DNA of 64,000 bases from Cupriavidus sp. U2 (lineage in GTDB: Bacteria; Pseudomonadota; Gammaproteobacteria; Burkholderiales; Burkholderiaceae): assembly GCF_009663685.2 (NCBI RefSeq), contig NZ_RCOG02000027.1, positions 78,239 through 142,238 of the forward strand. Reading direction: 5' to 3'. Made by a program: the position numbers and the translations under genes. Below are positions 42,112 through 51,630 of the stretch, piece after piece. The notes under the pieces were generated by a model. That model had not been told where the DNA came from. It was given only the letters and a program-made list of their open reading frames with translations, and made no database searches. Every line of letters begins with the position of its first letter. Position 1 is the stretch's first letter.

Positions 42112-44445
42112 TTGTCCGCCACATCTACCAACCCGCCCCGCTATACCGTTGCCGTGCGCACCTTGTGCGAGTTCACGGCCAAGGCGGGCGACCTCGACCT
42201 GCGCTTCACGCCCTCGCCCACCGGGCAGGAAGGCGTGGCCGGGCATGGCGTGGTGACAAGCCGGCGCGGACCGGGCTATGAGGCCGAGGTGGCCCTGTCG
42301 GGCGATTTCGAGGGCCTGCGGGTGCGCGGGCGTGCCGACGGCTACAACCCCGTGACCAACCGCGTGGAAGAAATCAAGACGGTGCGCGGCCAGAAGGTGG
42401 AGATTCCGCAGAATCACCAGGCGCTGCACTGGGCCCAGGCCAAGATCTACGGCTGGTTGCTGTGCCAGTCGCGCGAACTGAAGCAGATCGACGTGGCGCT
42501 GGTGTATTTCGACATCGTGAGCCAGCAGGAACGCGTGCTCAAGGAACGGTTCGAGGCCCAGGCGCTGCGCGAATTCTTCGAGGACAGCTGCCGCCGCTTC
42601 ATGCACTGGGCCGAACGCGAGGCCGCGCATCGCACGGGCCGCGACGCCGGGCTGGCCGCGCTGGCCTTCCCGCACGGCACGTTCCGCGAAGGGCAGCGCC
42701 TGCTGGCGGAATCGGTCTACAAGGCCAACGCGTCGGCGCGCACGCTGCTGGCGCAGGCGCCGACGGGCATCGGCAAGTCGATCGGTACGGTGTTCCCGGC
42801 ACTCAAGGCCATGCCGACGCAGCGCATCGACAAGGTGTTCTTCCTGTCGGCGCGATCCACGGGGCGCGCCGTGGCGCTGCATGCCACGCGGCAGCTCAGG
42901 CAGAACGCCGACGAGACGCCACTGCGCGTGCTGGAGCTGACCGCCCGCGACAAGGCCTGCGAACACCCCGAGCTCGCCTGCCACGGCGAATCGTGCCCGC
43001 TGGCGCAGGGCTTCTACGACCGCCTGCCCGCTGCCCGCGACGCCGCCAGTCGCGCGCCGCTGCTGGACCGCGCCACCACGCGCGACATCGCCCGCGCGCA
43101 CCAGGTCTGCCCGTATTACCTGGCCCAGGAGATGATCCGCTGGAGCGATCTGGTGGTTGGCGACTACAACTACTACTTCGACCGCAGCGCGCTGCTGTAC
43201 ATGCTGACCGCGATGAACGAATGGCGCGTCAGCGTGCTGGTGGACGAAGCGCACAACCTCGTGGACCGGGGCCGTGCGATGTACACGTCCACGCTCGACC
43301 ATGCGGCGTTCCGCGGTGTGCGGCTGGCCGCGCCGGCGGCGCTGAAGCGGCCGATGGACCGCGTCTACCGGCAGTGGCATGCGCTGGCCAAGTCCGGCGA
43401 TGCCCCGTACGAAACGCGCGACGAGGAGCCCGCCGCGTTCGTCGAGGCGCTGGTGCAGCTTTGCACGGCCATCATCGACGACATGAGCGACCATCCGCAG
43501 CGGCACGACGCCGCGCTGGAACGCTTCTATTTCGACGCCATGCATTTCCTGCGGCTGGCCGAGCAGATGACCGAATACGGCGGCAAGCATTCGCTGTTCG
43601 ACATCACGCGCACGCCGCGCAAGCGGACTGGCTTCGACGCCGACCTGTGCATCCGCAACCTGCTGCCCGCTCCCTACCTGGCCCCGCGCTTCGCGGGCGC
43701 GCATTCGACCACCCTGTTCTCGGCCACGCTGCAGCCCGCCGACTACTACCGCAACCTGCTGGGGCTGCCCGCCAGCGCGGTAGGCGTGGAAGTGCCGTCG
43801 CCGTTCCAGGCCGAGCAGCTCGATGTACACGTCGCGCGCCATATTTCCACGCGCTTCGCACAGCGCCGGCGCTCGCTGCCCGCCATCGTGCAACTGATGG
43901 CCGACCAGTTTGCGCGGCGCCCGGGCAACTACCTGGCGTTTTTCAGCAGCCACGACTATCTGCAGCAGGCGGCGGCGCTGCTGGCCGAGCAGCACCCCGG
44001 CATTCCTGCCTGGTCCCAGGCGCGAGGCATGACCGAGGCAGGCCAGGCAGCGTTTCTGGACGCCTTCGCGCCCGGCGGCCAGGGCATCGGCTTCGCGGTG
44101 CTGGGCGGGGTGTTTTCCGAAGGCGTGGACCTGCCAGGCGACCGCCTGATTGGCGCCTTCGTGGCCACGCTGGGCCTGCCGCAGATCAATCCGGTCAACG
44201 AGCAGCTGCGCGAGCGCATGGAAACCGTGTTCGGACAAGGCTACGACTACGCCTACCTGTATCCGGGCCTGCGCAAGGTGGTGCAGGCCGCCGGCCGCGT
44301 GATCCGCACCCAGCAGGACCGCGGCGTGGTCTGGCTGATCGACGACCGCTATGCGCGCGCCGAAGTGCAGGCCCTTTTGCCGGCATGGTGGGAAATTCTT
44401 ACCGGGCCGCCGGCGCACGCGCGCCCGCTGTCGCTGGCAGAATGA
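42112..44445 (+). CDS. XPD/DinG-type ATP-dependent helicase with an N-terminal PD-(D/E)XK nuclease-like domain
   Basis: 777 residues. Residues 1-150 look like a PD-(D/E)XK nuclease module: LRVRGRADGYNPVTNRVEEIKTVRG (D...E-x-K) and QALHWAQAKIYGWLL. The superfamily 2 helicase follows: Walker A AQAPTGIGKSIGTVFP (about 219-234), a Cys cluster fitting the XPD-type 4Fe-4S site (CEHPELACHGESC and later HQVCPYYL), Walker B VDEAHNL, then LFSATLQPADYY, GVFSEGVDLPGDRL and VVQAAGRVIRTQQDRG. The start is TTG at 42112; there is no in-frame ATG. The LexA box upstream implies DNA-damage induction. The same architecture is known to me in proteobacterial Rad3-like helicases. Confidence 0.88.
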   Translation: MSATSTNPPRYTVAVRTLCEFTAKAGDLDLRFTPSPTGQEGVAGHGVVTSRRGPGYEAEVALSGDFEGLRVRGRADGYNPVTNRVEEIKTVRGQKVEIPQNHQALHWAQAKIYGWLLCQSRELKQIDVALVYFDIVSQQERVLKERFEAQALREFFEDSCRRFMHWAEREAAHRTGRDAGLAALAFPHGTFREGQRLLAESVYKANASARTLLAQAPTGIGKSIGTVFPALKAMPTQRIDKVFFLSARSTGRAVALHATRQLRQNADETPLRVLELTARDKACEHPELACHGESCPLAQGFYDRLPAARDAASRAPLLDRATTRDIARAHQVCPYYLAQEMIRWSDLVVGDYNYYFDRSALLYMLTAMNEWRVSVLVDEAHNLVDRGRAMYTSTLDHAAFRGVRLAAPAALKRPMDRVYRQWHALAKSGDAPYETRDEEPAAFVEALVQLCTAIIDDMSDHPQRHDAALERFYFDAMHFLRLAEQMTEYGGKHSLFDITRTPRKRTGFDADLCIRNLLPAPYLAPRFAGAHSTTLFSATLQPADYYRNLLGLPASAVGVEVPSPFQAEQLDVHVARHISTRFAQRRRSLPAIVQLMADQFARRPGNYLAFFSSHDYLQQAAALLAEQHPGIPAWSQARGMTEAGQAAFLDAFAPGGQGIGFAVLGGVFSEGVDLPGDRLIGAFVATLGLPQINPVNEQLRERMETVFGQGYDYAYLYPGLRKVVQAAGRVIRTQQDRGVVWLIDDRYARAEVQALLPAWWEILTGPPAHARPLSLAE

Positions 44446-44526
44446 CGGCTACGCCGCTGGCGCGGAAATCGCGTGTCGGGGGCATCAGACCATCCCCAGA
44501 CCCATGTATCGACGGAGCCCCAACCG

Positions 44527-44853
44527 ATGAGCATGACCCACACATTTGCCACGACCGAGCCGTCGCGCGACGAGATCGATGCGCTGCGCGGCGCCACCAT
44601 CCTGGAGTTTGGCACCCCCTGGTGCGGCTTCTGCCAGCGCGCGCAACCGCTGATCGAATCGGCCTTCGGCCAGCACCCGGCCATCGACCACATCAAGGTA
44701 GAGGACGGCAGCGGACGCCCGCTGGGCCGCTCGTTCCGCGTGAAGCTCTGGCCCACGCTGGTGTTCCTGCGCGACGGCAAGGAGGTGGCGCGCCTGGTGC
44801 GCCCGAACGACACCCGCGACATTACCGAGGCCATGCGCAAGATCGACCAGTGA
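44527..44853 (+). CDS. Thioredoxin-family protein
   Basis: 108 residues. Thioredoxin fold with active site FGTPWCGFCQRAQPLIESAF (CGFC rather than CGPC), cis-Pro region LWPTLVFLRDGKEVARLVRP. No signal peptide, so cytoplasmic. The GF dipeptide between the cysteines differs from classical thioredoxin and probably shifts the redox potential. It begins 81 bp after the helicase on the same strand. Confidence 0.85.
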   Translation: MSMTHTFATTEPSRDEIDALRGATILEFGTPWCGFCQRAQPLIESAFGQHPAIDHIKVEDGSGRPLGRSFRVKLWPTLVFLRDGKEVARLVRPNDTRDITEAMRKIDQ

Positions 44854-45034
44854 TTTCCCGAAGCTCCCGTCCCCGGGTTCGCTTTGTCTCACTGAACGTT
44901 CCATTCGCGCCTTGATGGCGTGCGATGGCCGGATCGTGGTGGGGAAGGATTGATGGCGATGCGGTAAAGGTCCAGCATGATCGACTCCTCGCGCTCTCGC
45001 ACGGCGGGCGCGGGGAACAATCATCGCTGGCAGT

Positions 45035-45508
45035 TCACAAATCCAGCGGCATCGCGCTGGTGCACTTGATTTCGTCCAGGCACACGCTTGACTTCACGCC
45101 GCTCACGCCGGGGATGCGCATCAGGGTGTCGAGCAGGAAGTCGGACAGCGACTTCAGGTCCTTGGCCACGACCTTCAGCACGTAGTCGATGTCGCCGGTC
45201 ACGGAGAAGCACTCCTGGATCTGGGCCAGTTCCGCCACCAGCCCCTTGAATTTGGACAAATCGCGAATATGGCCGCGTTCCATCGTCACGTGGATGAACG
45301 CCGTCACGCCGAACCCGAGCGCCGTGCTGTCCAGCCGCGCCTCATACCGCTTGATGATGCCGCCCTCTTCCAGTCGGCGGTGGCGGCGCAGCGTCTGGGC
45401 CGGTGACAGGTTGATCGCCTCGGACAGTTCCAGGTTGGTGGCGCGCCCGTGTTCCTGCAGTTCCGCCAGCAAGCGGCGATCAATGCGGTCGAGGTCGGTT
45501 TGCTGCAT
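45035..45508 (-). CDS. Lrp/AsnC-family transcriptional regulator
   Basis: 157 residues. HTH: DRIDRRLLAELQEHGRATNLELSEAINLSPAQTLRRHRRLEEGGIIKRYEA. RAM ligand domain: VTMERGHIRDLSKFKGLVAELAQIQECFSVTGDIDYVLKVVAKDL. Divergent from hppD across a 206-bp region, so it probably senses an aromatic amino acid and controls tyrosine catabolism, as neighbouring Lrp proteins often do. Confidence 0.9.
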   Translation of the reverse strand: MQQTDLDRIDRRLLAELQEHGRATNLELSEAINLSPAQTLRRHRRLEEGGIIKRYEARLDSTALGFGVTAFIHVTMERGHIRDLSKFKGLVAELAQIQECFSVTGDIDYVLKVVAKDLKSLSDFLLDTLMRIPGVSGVKSSVCLDEIKCTSAMPLDL

Positions 45509-45714
45509 TCTGATTTCCTGAGATGGCGGTTCGGCGAAATCTTATCTCATCTTTCAGGGTTTCCCTGCGTGCCTTACGAAATCCTATTTAGCCGGGCGGG
45601 TTCTACAATTTCCTCACGTCATGCAGCGCGCCAAGCGTCCCCCAAGCCACTCGCGCGGCTGCCTCACCGAAATATTATTTCCATCCCCGCTCTCGCCCCC
45701 GAGGTACTCCGATC

Positions 45715-46788
45715 ATGGCCGACCTGTTTGAAAACCCGATGCAACTGATGGGCTTCGAGTTCGTTGAATTCGCCTCGCCCACCCCCAACGTGCTGGAACC
45801 GCTGTTCGAGAAAATGGGCTTTACGCTGGTGGCCCGTCACCGCTCGAAGGACGTGATGCTGTATCGCCAGGGCGACATCAACTTCATCGTCAACAACGAG
45901 CCGCATAGCGAAGCCGCCTATTTCGCCGCCGAACATGGCCCCAGCGCCTGCGGCATGGCCTTCCGCGTGAAGGACTCGCACAAGGCGTACAACCGCGCGC
46001 TGATGCTGGGCGCCCAGCCGGTGGAAATCGCCACGGGCCCGATGGAACTGCGCCTGCCGGCCATCAAGGGCATTGGCGGCGCGCCGCTGTACCTGATCGA
46101 CCGTTTCGAGGACGGCAAGTCGATCTATGACATCGACTTCGAATACATCGAGGGCGTGGACCGCCATCCGAAGGGCCACGGCCTCAAGCTGATCGACCAC
46201 CTGACGCACAATGTCTACCGTGGCCGCATGGCTTACTGGGCCAACTTCTACGAACGTCTGTTCAACTTCCGCGAAATCCGTTATTTCGACATCCAGGGCG
46301 AGTACACGGGCCTGACCTCGAAGGCGATGACCGCGCCGGACGGCAAGATCCGCATTCCGCTGAACGAGGAATCGTCCAAGGGGGCCGGCCAGATCGAGGA
46401 ATTCCTGATGGCGTTCAACGGCGAAGGCATCCAGCACATCGCCTTTGCCGTGGACAACCTGCTCGAAGTCATCGACAGCCTGCAACTGGCCGGCGTCGAG
46501 CTGATGAGCGCTCCGAACGACTACTACTATGAAGCCCTGGACACCCGCCTGCCCGGCCACGGCCAGCCCGTGGACCAGCTCAAGGCCCGTGGCATCCTGC
46601 TGGATGGCACCACCGAAGGCGGCAAGCCCCGCCTGCTGCTGCAGATCTTCTCGAAGACCGTGCTGGGCCCGGTATTCTTCGAATACATCCAGCGTTCCGG
46701 CGACGACGGCTTTGGCGAAGGCAACTTCAAGGCGTTGTTCGAATCACTCGAGCGCGACCAGATCGAGCGCGGCACGCTGAAGGTGTGA
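45715..46788 (+). CDS. hppD: 4-hydroxyphenylpyruvate dioxygenase
   Basis: Fe(II) dioxygenase converting 4-hydroxyphenylpyruvate to homogentisate. 357 residues with two VOC-type modules. Fe ligands are His in KLIDHLTHNVYRG, His in GIQHIAFAVDN and Glu in VFFEYIQRSGDDGFGEGNFKALF, the C-terminal signature of the family. FLMAFNGEGIQHIAF and the preceding PLNEESSKGAGQIEEF fit bacterial HPPDs. Lies upstream of an aromatic amino-acid permease and transaminase; homogentisate dioxygenase is not in the window. Confidence 0.95.
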   Translation: MADLFENPMQLMGFEFVEFASPTPNVLEPLFEKMGFTLVARHRSKDVMLYRQGDINFIVNNEPHSEAAYFAAEHGPSACGMAFRVKDSHKAYNRALMLGAQPVEIATGPMELRLPAIKGIGGAPLYLIDRFEDGKSIYDIDFEYIEGVDRHPKGHGLKLIDHLTHNVYRGRMAYWANFYERLFNFREIRYFDIQGEYTGLTSKAMTAPDGKIRIPLNEESSKGAGQIEEFLMAFNGEGIQHIAFAVDNLLEVIDSLQLAGVELMSAPNDYYYEALDTRLPGHGQPVDQLKARGILLDGTTEGGKPRLLLQIFSKTVLGPVFFEYIQRSGDDGFGEGNFKALFESLERDQIERGTLKV

Positions 46789-46867
46789 CGCATCCGGCCC
46801 GGCGCTGAACCGGGCTGCCCCGTTTCTTCTGCGTTTCCAAGCGTGTGCCGGTAAACTCTCGGGTTTT

Positions 46868-46916
46868 CGCCGGCGCGCACCCCCGCGTCCGGCGTTACCC
46901 GCGCCGGCGTTTTTTC
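46868..46916 (+). terminator. Terminator between hppD and the permease gene
   Basis: CGCCGGCGCG (46868-46877) pairs with CGCGCCGGCG (46900-46909), followed by seven T. The stem is 10 bp with a 22-nt loop. It implies that hppD and the downstream permease are separate transcripts. Confidence 0.6.
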
Positions 46917-46981
46917 AAAGCGCCCAACCCCAAAGAGGCGCGCCGCCATTCCACAAGAATGGGTAGAGGATAGACACCCCA

Positions 46982-48370
46982 ATGCATGCTTCCGATAGCC
47001 AAGGCACGCTCAAGCGTGGCCTGAAGAATCGCCATATCCAGCTGATTGCGCTAGGCGGCGCCATCGGCACTGGCCTGTTCCTGGGCATTGCCCAGACCAT
47101 CAAGCTGGCCGGCCCATCCGTGCTGCTGGGCTACGCGCTGGCCGGCATTGTCGCGTTCTTCATCATGCGCCAGTTGGGCGAGATGGTCGTCGACGAACCG
47201 GTGGCCGGCTCGTTCAGCTACTTCGCCAACAAGTATTGCGGCCACTTTGCCGGCTTCATGTCCGGCTGGAACTACTGGGTGCTGTACATCCTGGTCAGCA
47301 TGGCCGAACTGTCGGCGGTGGGCATCTACGTCCAGTACTGGTGGCCGGGCATCCCGACATGGGTATCGGCGCTGGGCTTCTTCGTCGTCATCAACGCCAT
47401 CAACCTGGCCAGTGTGAAGTCATTCGGCGAGATGGAATTCTGGTTCTCGATCATCAAGGTCGCGGCCATTGTCGGCATGATCGGCTTTGGCGGCTACATG
47501 CTGGGTACCGGCGGCGCCGGCCCCGAAGCCGGCGTAGCCAACCTGTGGCAGCACGGGGGCTTCTTCCCGAACGGGCTGGGCGGACTGGTGATGGCGATGG
47601 CCGTGATCATGTTCTCGTTCGGCGGTCTGGAGCTGGTGGGCATTACCGCCGCCGAGGCCGACAACCCGGGCAAGAGCATTCCCAAGGCCACCAACCAGGT
47701 GATCTACCGCATCCTGATCTTCTACGTTGGCGCGCTGGCCGTGCTGCTGTCGCTGTACCCGTGGCAGAAGGTGGTCACCGGCGGCAGCCCGTTCGTGCTG
47801 ATCTTCCATGCGATGAACAGCGATATCGTGGCCACGGTGCTGAATGTGGTGGTGCTGACGGCGGCGCTGTCGGTCTACAACAGCGGCGTCTACTGCAACA
47901 GCCGCATGCTGCTGGGCCTGGCGCAACAGGGCAACGCCCCGCGTGCGCTGATGAAGGTGAACCGTCGTGGCATTCCGCTGGCCGCGCTGGGCGTATCGGC
48001 CCTGGCCACCGGCCTGTGCGTGCTGGTCAACTACTTCATGCCGGGCGAAGCCTTCGAGCTGCTGATGGGTCTGGTGGTGTCGGCCCTGATCATCAACTGG
48101 GCCATGATCAGCATCATTCACCTGATGTTCCGCCGCGCCAAGCGCGCCGAAGGCAAGACCACGGCGTTCCAGAGCCTGGGCTATCCGCTGACCAACTATG
48201 TGACGCTGATCTTCCTGGCCGGCATCCTGGTGGTGATGTTCCTGACCCCGGGCCTGCGCATTTCGGTCTACCTGATTCCGGTCTGGCTGGTCATTCTTGG
48301 CGTAAGCTATCGCCTCCGGCAGAAGAGCGCCGGTTCGGCCATGCCCGCCGCGAGCGCCCAGATCCAGTAA
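46982..48370 (+). CDS. aroP: Aromatic amino-acid permease (APC family, AroP/PheP-like)
   Basis: 462-residue, 12-helix proton symporter. APC motifs: LKRGLKNRHIQLIALGGAIGTGLFLG at the N-terminus, RQLGEMVVDEPVAGSFSYFA (E...P-x-AGS-F), IMFSFGGLELVGITAAEADNPGKSIPKATNQV, and ALSVYNSGVYCNSRMLLGLAQQGNAP. These fit the AroP/PheP/ProY subgroup. The location between hppD and tyrB makes tyrosine/phenylalanine the likely substrate. Confidence 0.9.
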   Translation: MHASDSQGTLKRGLKNRHIQLIALGGAIGTGLFLGIAQTIKLAGPSVLLGYALAGIVAFFIMRQLGEMVVDEPVAGSFSYFANKYCGHFAGFMSGWNYWVLYILVSMAELSAVGIYVQYWWPGIPTWVSALGFFVVINAINLASVKSFGEMEFWFSIIKVAAIVGMIGFGGYMLGTGGAGPEAGVANLWQHGGFFPNGLGGLVMAMAVIMFSFGGLELVGITAAEADNPGKSIPKATNQVIYRILIFYVGALAVLLSLYPWQKVVTGGSPFVLIFHAMNSDIVATVLNVVVLTAALSVYNSGVYCNSRMLLGLAQQGNAPRALMKVNRRGIPLAALGVSALATGLCVLVNYFMPGEAFELLMGLVVSALIINWAMISIIHLMFRRAKRAEGKTTAFQSLGYPLTNYVTLIFLAGILVVMFLTPGLRISVYLIPVWLVILGVSYRLRQKSAGSAMPAASAQIQ

Positions 48371-48438
48371 CCTGCCTGGGCGGCCCGTGCGCACACCGGG
48401 CCGCCGCCCCCCCTGAACCCGCAAGCCAGACGCATCCC

Positions 48439-49635
48439 ATGTTCGAACACATCGAAGCCTTTCCCGGTGACCCGATCCTCTCGCTCAACGAGGACTTCCA
48501 GCAGGACCCGCGTACCAACAAGGTCAACCTGAGCATCGGCATCTACTTTGACGACGAAGGCCGCCTGCCCGTCATGCAGGCCGTGGCCGAAGCCGAAGCC
48601 GCGCTGCTGTCGGACATGGGCCCGCGCCCCTACCTGCCGATGGCCGGCATCGCCGCCTACCGCCAGGCCGTGCAGGCGCTGGTGTTCGGCGAGGACTGCG
48701 CCGCCCGTGCCGAAGGGCGTATCGCCACGCTGCAGACGCTGGGCGGCTCGGGCGCGCTGCGCGTGGGCGCCGACTTCCTGAAACGCTATTTCCCGACGGC
48801 GGAAATGTGGATCAGCGACCCGAGCTGGGAAAACCACCGCGTGGTGTTCGAGCGCGCCGGCTTCAAGGTCAATACCTACCCGTACTACGACGCCGAAACC
48901 GGCGGCCTCAAGTTCGACGCCATGCTGGCGGCCCTCGACGCCATCCCGCAGGGCGGCATCGTGCTGCTGCACGCCTGCTGCCACAACCCGACCGGCGTGG
49001 ACCTGAACGAAGACCAGTGGCGCCAGGTGATCGGCGTGCTGAAGGCCCGCAAGCTGCTGCCGTTTGTCGACATGGCCTACCAGGGCTTTGGCTCGGGCCT
49101 GGATGACGACGCCTTTGCCGTGCGCGAACTGGCCCGCCGGAACGTGCCCGCGCTGGTGGCCAATTCGTTCTCGAAGAATTTCTCGCTGTACGGTGAACGC
49201 TGCGGCGGTCTCTCGGTGATCTGCCAGAGCGCCGACGAAGCCAGCCGCGTGCTGGGCCAGCTGACCGGCGCCGTGCGCGCCAACTACAGCAACCCGCCCA
49301 CCCACGGCGCCCGCGTGGTGGCCCGTGTGCTGACCACGCCGGCCCTGCGCCAGAGCTGGGAAACGGAACTGGCAGCCATGTGCCAGCGCATCACGCGCAT
49401 GCGCCAGGCCATCCACGACCAGCTGCGCGAGCATGTCAGCGGCGAGAAGCTGTCGCGTTACATCAAGCAGCGCGGCATGTTCACCTACACCGGCCTGTCG
49501 GCCGACCAGGTGGACCGCCTGAAGAATGAGCACGGCGTCTACGTGCTGCGCTCGGGCCGCATGTGCGTGGCCGGCCTGAACGAACGCAACGTCGGCGTGG
49601 TGGCGAACGCCATCGGCCAGGTGCTGAAGGGCTGA
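48439..49635 (+). CDS. tyrB: Aromatic amino-acid aminotransferase
   Basis: PLP enzyme of 398 residues, class Ialpha. It transfers the amino group of tyrosine/phenylalanine (and aspartate) to 2-oxoglutarate. Seen: FPGDPILSLNEDFQQDPRTNKVNLSIGIYF, GGSGALRVGADFLKR, ISDPSWENHRVVFERAG, HACCHNPTGVDL, PFVDMAYQGFGSGLDDDA, the PLP lysine in NSFSKNFSLYGERCGGL and the substrate-binding Arg in ERCGG and SGRMCVAGLNERNV. It produces 4-hydroxyphenylpyruvate, the substrate of HppD. 68 bp after aroP. Confidence 0.93.
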   Translation: MFEHIEAFPGDPILSLNEDFQQDPRTNKVNLSIGIYFDDEGRLPVMQAVAEAEAALLSDMGPRPYLPMAGIAAYRQAVQALVFGEDCAARAEGRIATLQTLGGSGALRVGADFLKRYFPTAEMWISDPSWENHRVVFERAGFKVNTYPYYDAETGGLKFDAMLAALDAIPQGGIVLLHACCHNPTGVDLNEDQWRQVIGVLKARKLLPFVDMAYQGFGSGLDDDAFAVRELARRNVPALVANSFSKNFSLYGERCGGLSVICQSADEASRVLGQLTGAVRANYSNPPTHGARVVARVLTTPALRQSWETELAAMCQRITRMRQAIHDQLREHVSGEKLSRYIKQRGMFTYTGLSADQVDRLKNEHGVYVLRSGRMCVAGLNERNVGVVANAIGQVLKG

Positions 49636-49673
49636 TAGCTGGGCCGCCCCCCTTCGACGCGCCTTCGCGTTTT

Positions 49674-49708
49674 AAGCAAACAGCCACCCTCTGGTGGCTG
49701 TTTTGCTT
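49674..49708 (+). terminator. Strong intrinsic terminator after tyrB
   Basis: AAGCAAA-CAGCCACC pairs with GGTGGCTG-TTTTGCTT around CTCT, with one bulged base. The 15-bp stem ends in T-rich DNA. It closes the aroP-tyrB transcript. Confidence 0.85.
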
Positions 49709-49743
49709 TGCCCGGACGATATCGTCCGAACCATGCCTGCCGC

Positions 49744-50499
49744 TCAGACCTGCGCCTGACCGCCATCGGCGGCAATTTCGGCGCCGTTGATGAAGCTCGA
49801 ATCGTCGGACGCCAGGAACGTCACCACGCGGGCGATTTCCTCCGGGGCGCCCAGCCGGCCCATCGGCACCAGCGAGGCCAGGTAGCCCAGCAGCCCGTCC
49901 TGGCCCGCCTTGGTGTCGCCGCCCAGCTCGGCCAGGCCCACCGTGTGCGTGGAACCGGGGCTCACCACGTTCACGCGGATGCCGCGATCCTTGAGGTCCA
50001 GCACCCAGCTGCGGGCCAGGCCGCGCACCGCCGCCTTCGAGGCGCTGTAGATGCTGAACGCCGGTGTGCCCGTCGATCCGGCAATCGAGCCGGTCAGTAT
50101 GATGGAACCGCCCTTGCCCATCAGCGGCAGGGCCTTCTGCACCGTGAACACCACGGCGCGGACATTGCGATTGAACGTATCGTCGAAATGCTGCGCCGTG
50201 ATCTCGCCAAGCGGCGCCATGGTGCCGCCGCCGGCATTGGCGAACAGCACGTCCAGCCGCCCATCGCCCTCGCGGATCGTCTTGACCAGCGCATCGAGAT
50301 CGGCCTCGCGGGTCACGTCGCCCTGCACGCCCACCGCGCCATGGCCGATGGCTGCCACGGCCTTGTCCAGTTCCGCCGCGCGGCGGCCCGTCACATACAC
50401 CTTCGCGCCTTCCCGGGCCAGGTCCTGCGCGGCGGCCAGTCCGATGCCGCTCGTGCCGCCAGTTACCAGGGCGATCTTGCCTTCCAGTCGCTTGCTCAT
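49744..50499 (-). CDS. Short-chain dehydrogenase/reductase
   Basis: 251 residues. Cofactor motif LVTGGTSGIGLAAAQDL, NAG motif LFANAGGGTMAP, catalytic Ser ILTGSIAGSTG and YSASKAAVRGLARSW (YxxxK), then IRVNVVSPGSTHT. An Arg pair (GRRAAEL) after the second beta strand suggests NADP. AAGGAACACATC precedes the ATG. Divergent from a LysR gene with a perfect inverted repeat between them; substrate unknown. Confidence 0.87.
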   Translation of the reverse strand: MSKRLEGKIALVTGGTSGIGLAAAQDLAREGAKVYVTGRRAAELDKAVAAIGHGAVGVQGDVTREADLDALVKTIREGDGRLDVLFANAGGGTMAPLGEITAQHFDDTFNRNVRAVVFTVQKALPLMGKGGSIILTGSIAGSTGTPAFSIYSASKAAVRGLARSWVLDLKDRGIRVNVVSPGSTHTVGLAELGGDTKAGQDGLLGYLASLVPMGRLGAPEEIARVVTFLASDDSSFINGAEIAADGGQAQV

Positions 50500-50583
50500 G
50501 ATGTGTTCCTTTCGTGTTGAAGAGTGGATGAGCTCAACTGTAGGCGTTAATGATTTTCGAATAAACAGCGACCAAATTAAATC

Positions 50584-50605
50584 ATTATTCATTCCCATGA
50601 ATAAT
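50584..50605. promoter_or_regulatory. LysR-type inverted repeat ATTATTCAT-N4-ATGAATAAT
   Basis: Perfect 9-bp arms (50584-50592 and 50597-50605) around TCCC in an AT-rich divergent promoter region. The site is 56 bp upstream of the LysR ATG and 85 bp upstream of the SDR. Confidence 0.6.
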
Positions 50606-50660
50606 CTGGCATACTGCGTGCGGTGCCACGCCCTGCCCGTTTTTTGCCTTTCCCTGACCC

Positions 50661-51581
50661 ATGGATCAACTGCAAGCCCTGCGCGTGTTCGTCCGCATCG
50701 CCGAGTCCGGCGGCTTCAGCAAGGCCGCCGACACGCTCAACATTCCGCGCCCCACCGTCACCAAGCTGATCCAGGACCTGGAATCGCACCTCCGCATCAA
50801 GCTGTTCCAGCGGTCCACCCGCAAGGTGGTGGTGACCGACGAGGGCCAGGCGTACTATCGCCGCGCGGTCAAGCTGCTGGCCGATGTGGATGAGATGGAT
50901 ACGCTGTTTGCCGATGCCCGTGGCGCACCGCGTGGGCGCCTGCGCGTGGACATCGGATCATCGCTGGCCAACCTGATCCTGCTGCCCAACCTGCCGTCCT
51001 TCCGCGCGAAGTATCCCGAGATCCAGCTCGAAGTCGGCGTCGGCGACCGCCATGTCGACCTGATCGGCGATGCCGTCGATTGCGTGATCCGGGGCGGCGA
51101 CCTGACCGATACGTCGCTGATCGCCCGGCATGTCGCCAGCCTGGACTGGGGCACCTACGCCGCCGCGCCGTACGTTGCCGCGCGCGGCAAGCCGACGCAC
51201 CCGGCCGCGCTGCAGACCGACCACGACGTGGTGGGCTACTTCTCGTCGCTCACGGGCCGCGTGATGCCGCTGCTGTTCGAGCGCGACGGCGAGCGCATCG
51301 ACGTGGACGTGCGCAACCGGCACGGCGTGTTTGTCAACGAGAGCACGGGCCACCTGACGGCCCTGGTCAGCGGCCTGGGCGTGGCGCAGACCTTCGGCTT
51401 CATGGCGCGGCCGCATGTGGAATCCGGCGCGCTGGTCCCTCTGCTGCCTGAATGGAGCCGGCCGCTGCATCCGTTGCATATCGTGTTCCACCCGTCGAGA
51501 AACCAGAGCGCGAGGCTGCGGGCGTTTGTGGACTGGGTGGTGGCACTGTTCGCGCCGTACGACTGCACGGGCAGGCGCTAG
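50661..51581 (+). CDS. LysR-family transcriptional regulator
   Basis: 306 residues. HTH: MDQLQALRVFVRIAESGGFSKAADTLNIPRPTVTKLIQDLESHLRIKLFQRS. Effector domain: GRLRVDIGSSLANLILLPNLPSF, GDAVDCVIRGGDLTDTSLIARHVA and VNESTGHLTALVSGLGVAQTF. It belongs to the group related to the CrgA-like regulators that commonly stand divergent to an SDR. Likely regulates the SDR at 49744. Confidence 0.88.
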   Translation: MDQLQALRVFVRIAESGGFSKAADTLNIPRPTVTKLIQDLESHLRIKLFQRSTRKVVVTDEGQAYYRRAVKLLADVDEMDTLFADARGAPRGRLRVDIGSSLANLILLPNLPSFRAKYPEIQLEVGVGDRHVDLIGDAVDCVIRGGDLTDTSLIARHVASLDWGTYAAAPYVAARGKPTHPAALQTDHDVVGYFSSLTGRVMPLLFERDGERIDVDVRNRHGVFVNESTGHLTALVSGLGVAQTFGFMARPHVESGALVPLLPEWSRPLHPLHIVFHPSRNQSARLRAFVDWVVALFAPYDCTGRR

Positions 51582-51630
51582 GCCTGCGCCACGTGGCGGC
51601 CCCGCGTTGGCCGGCGTTACACTGCCGCCC

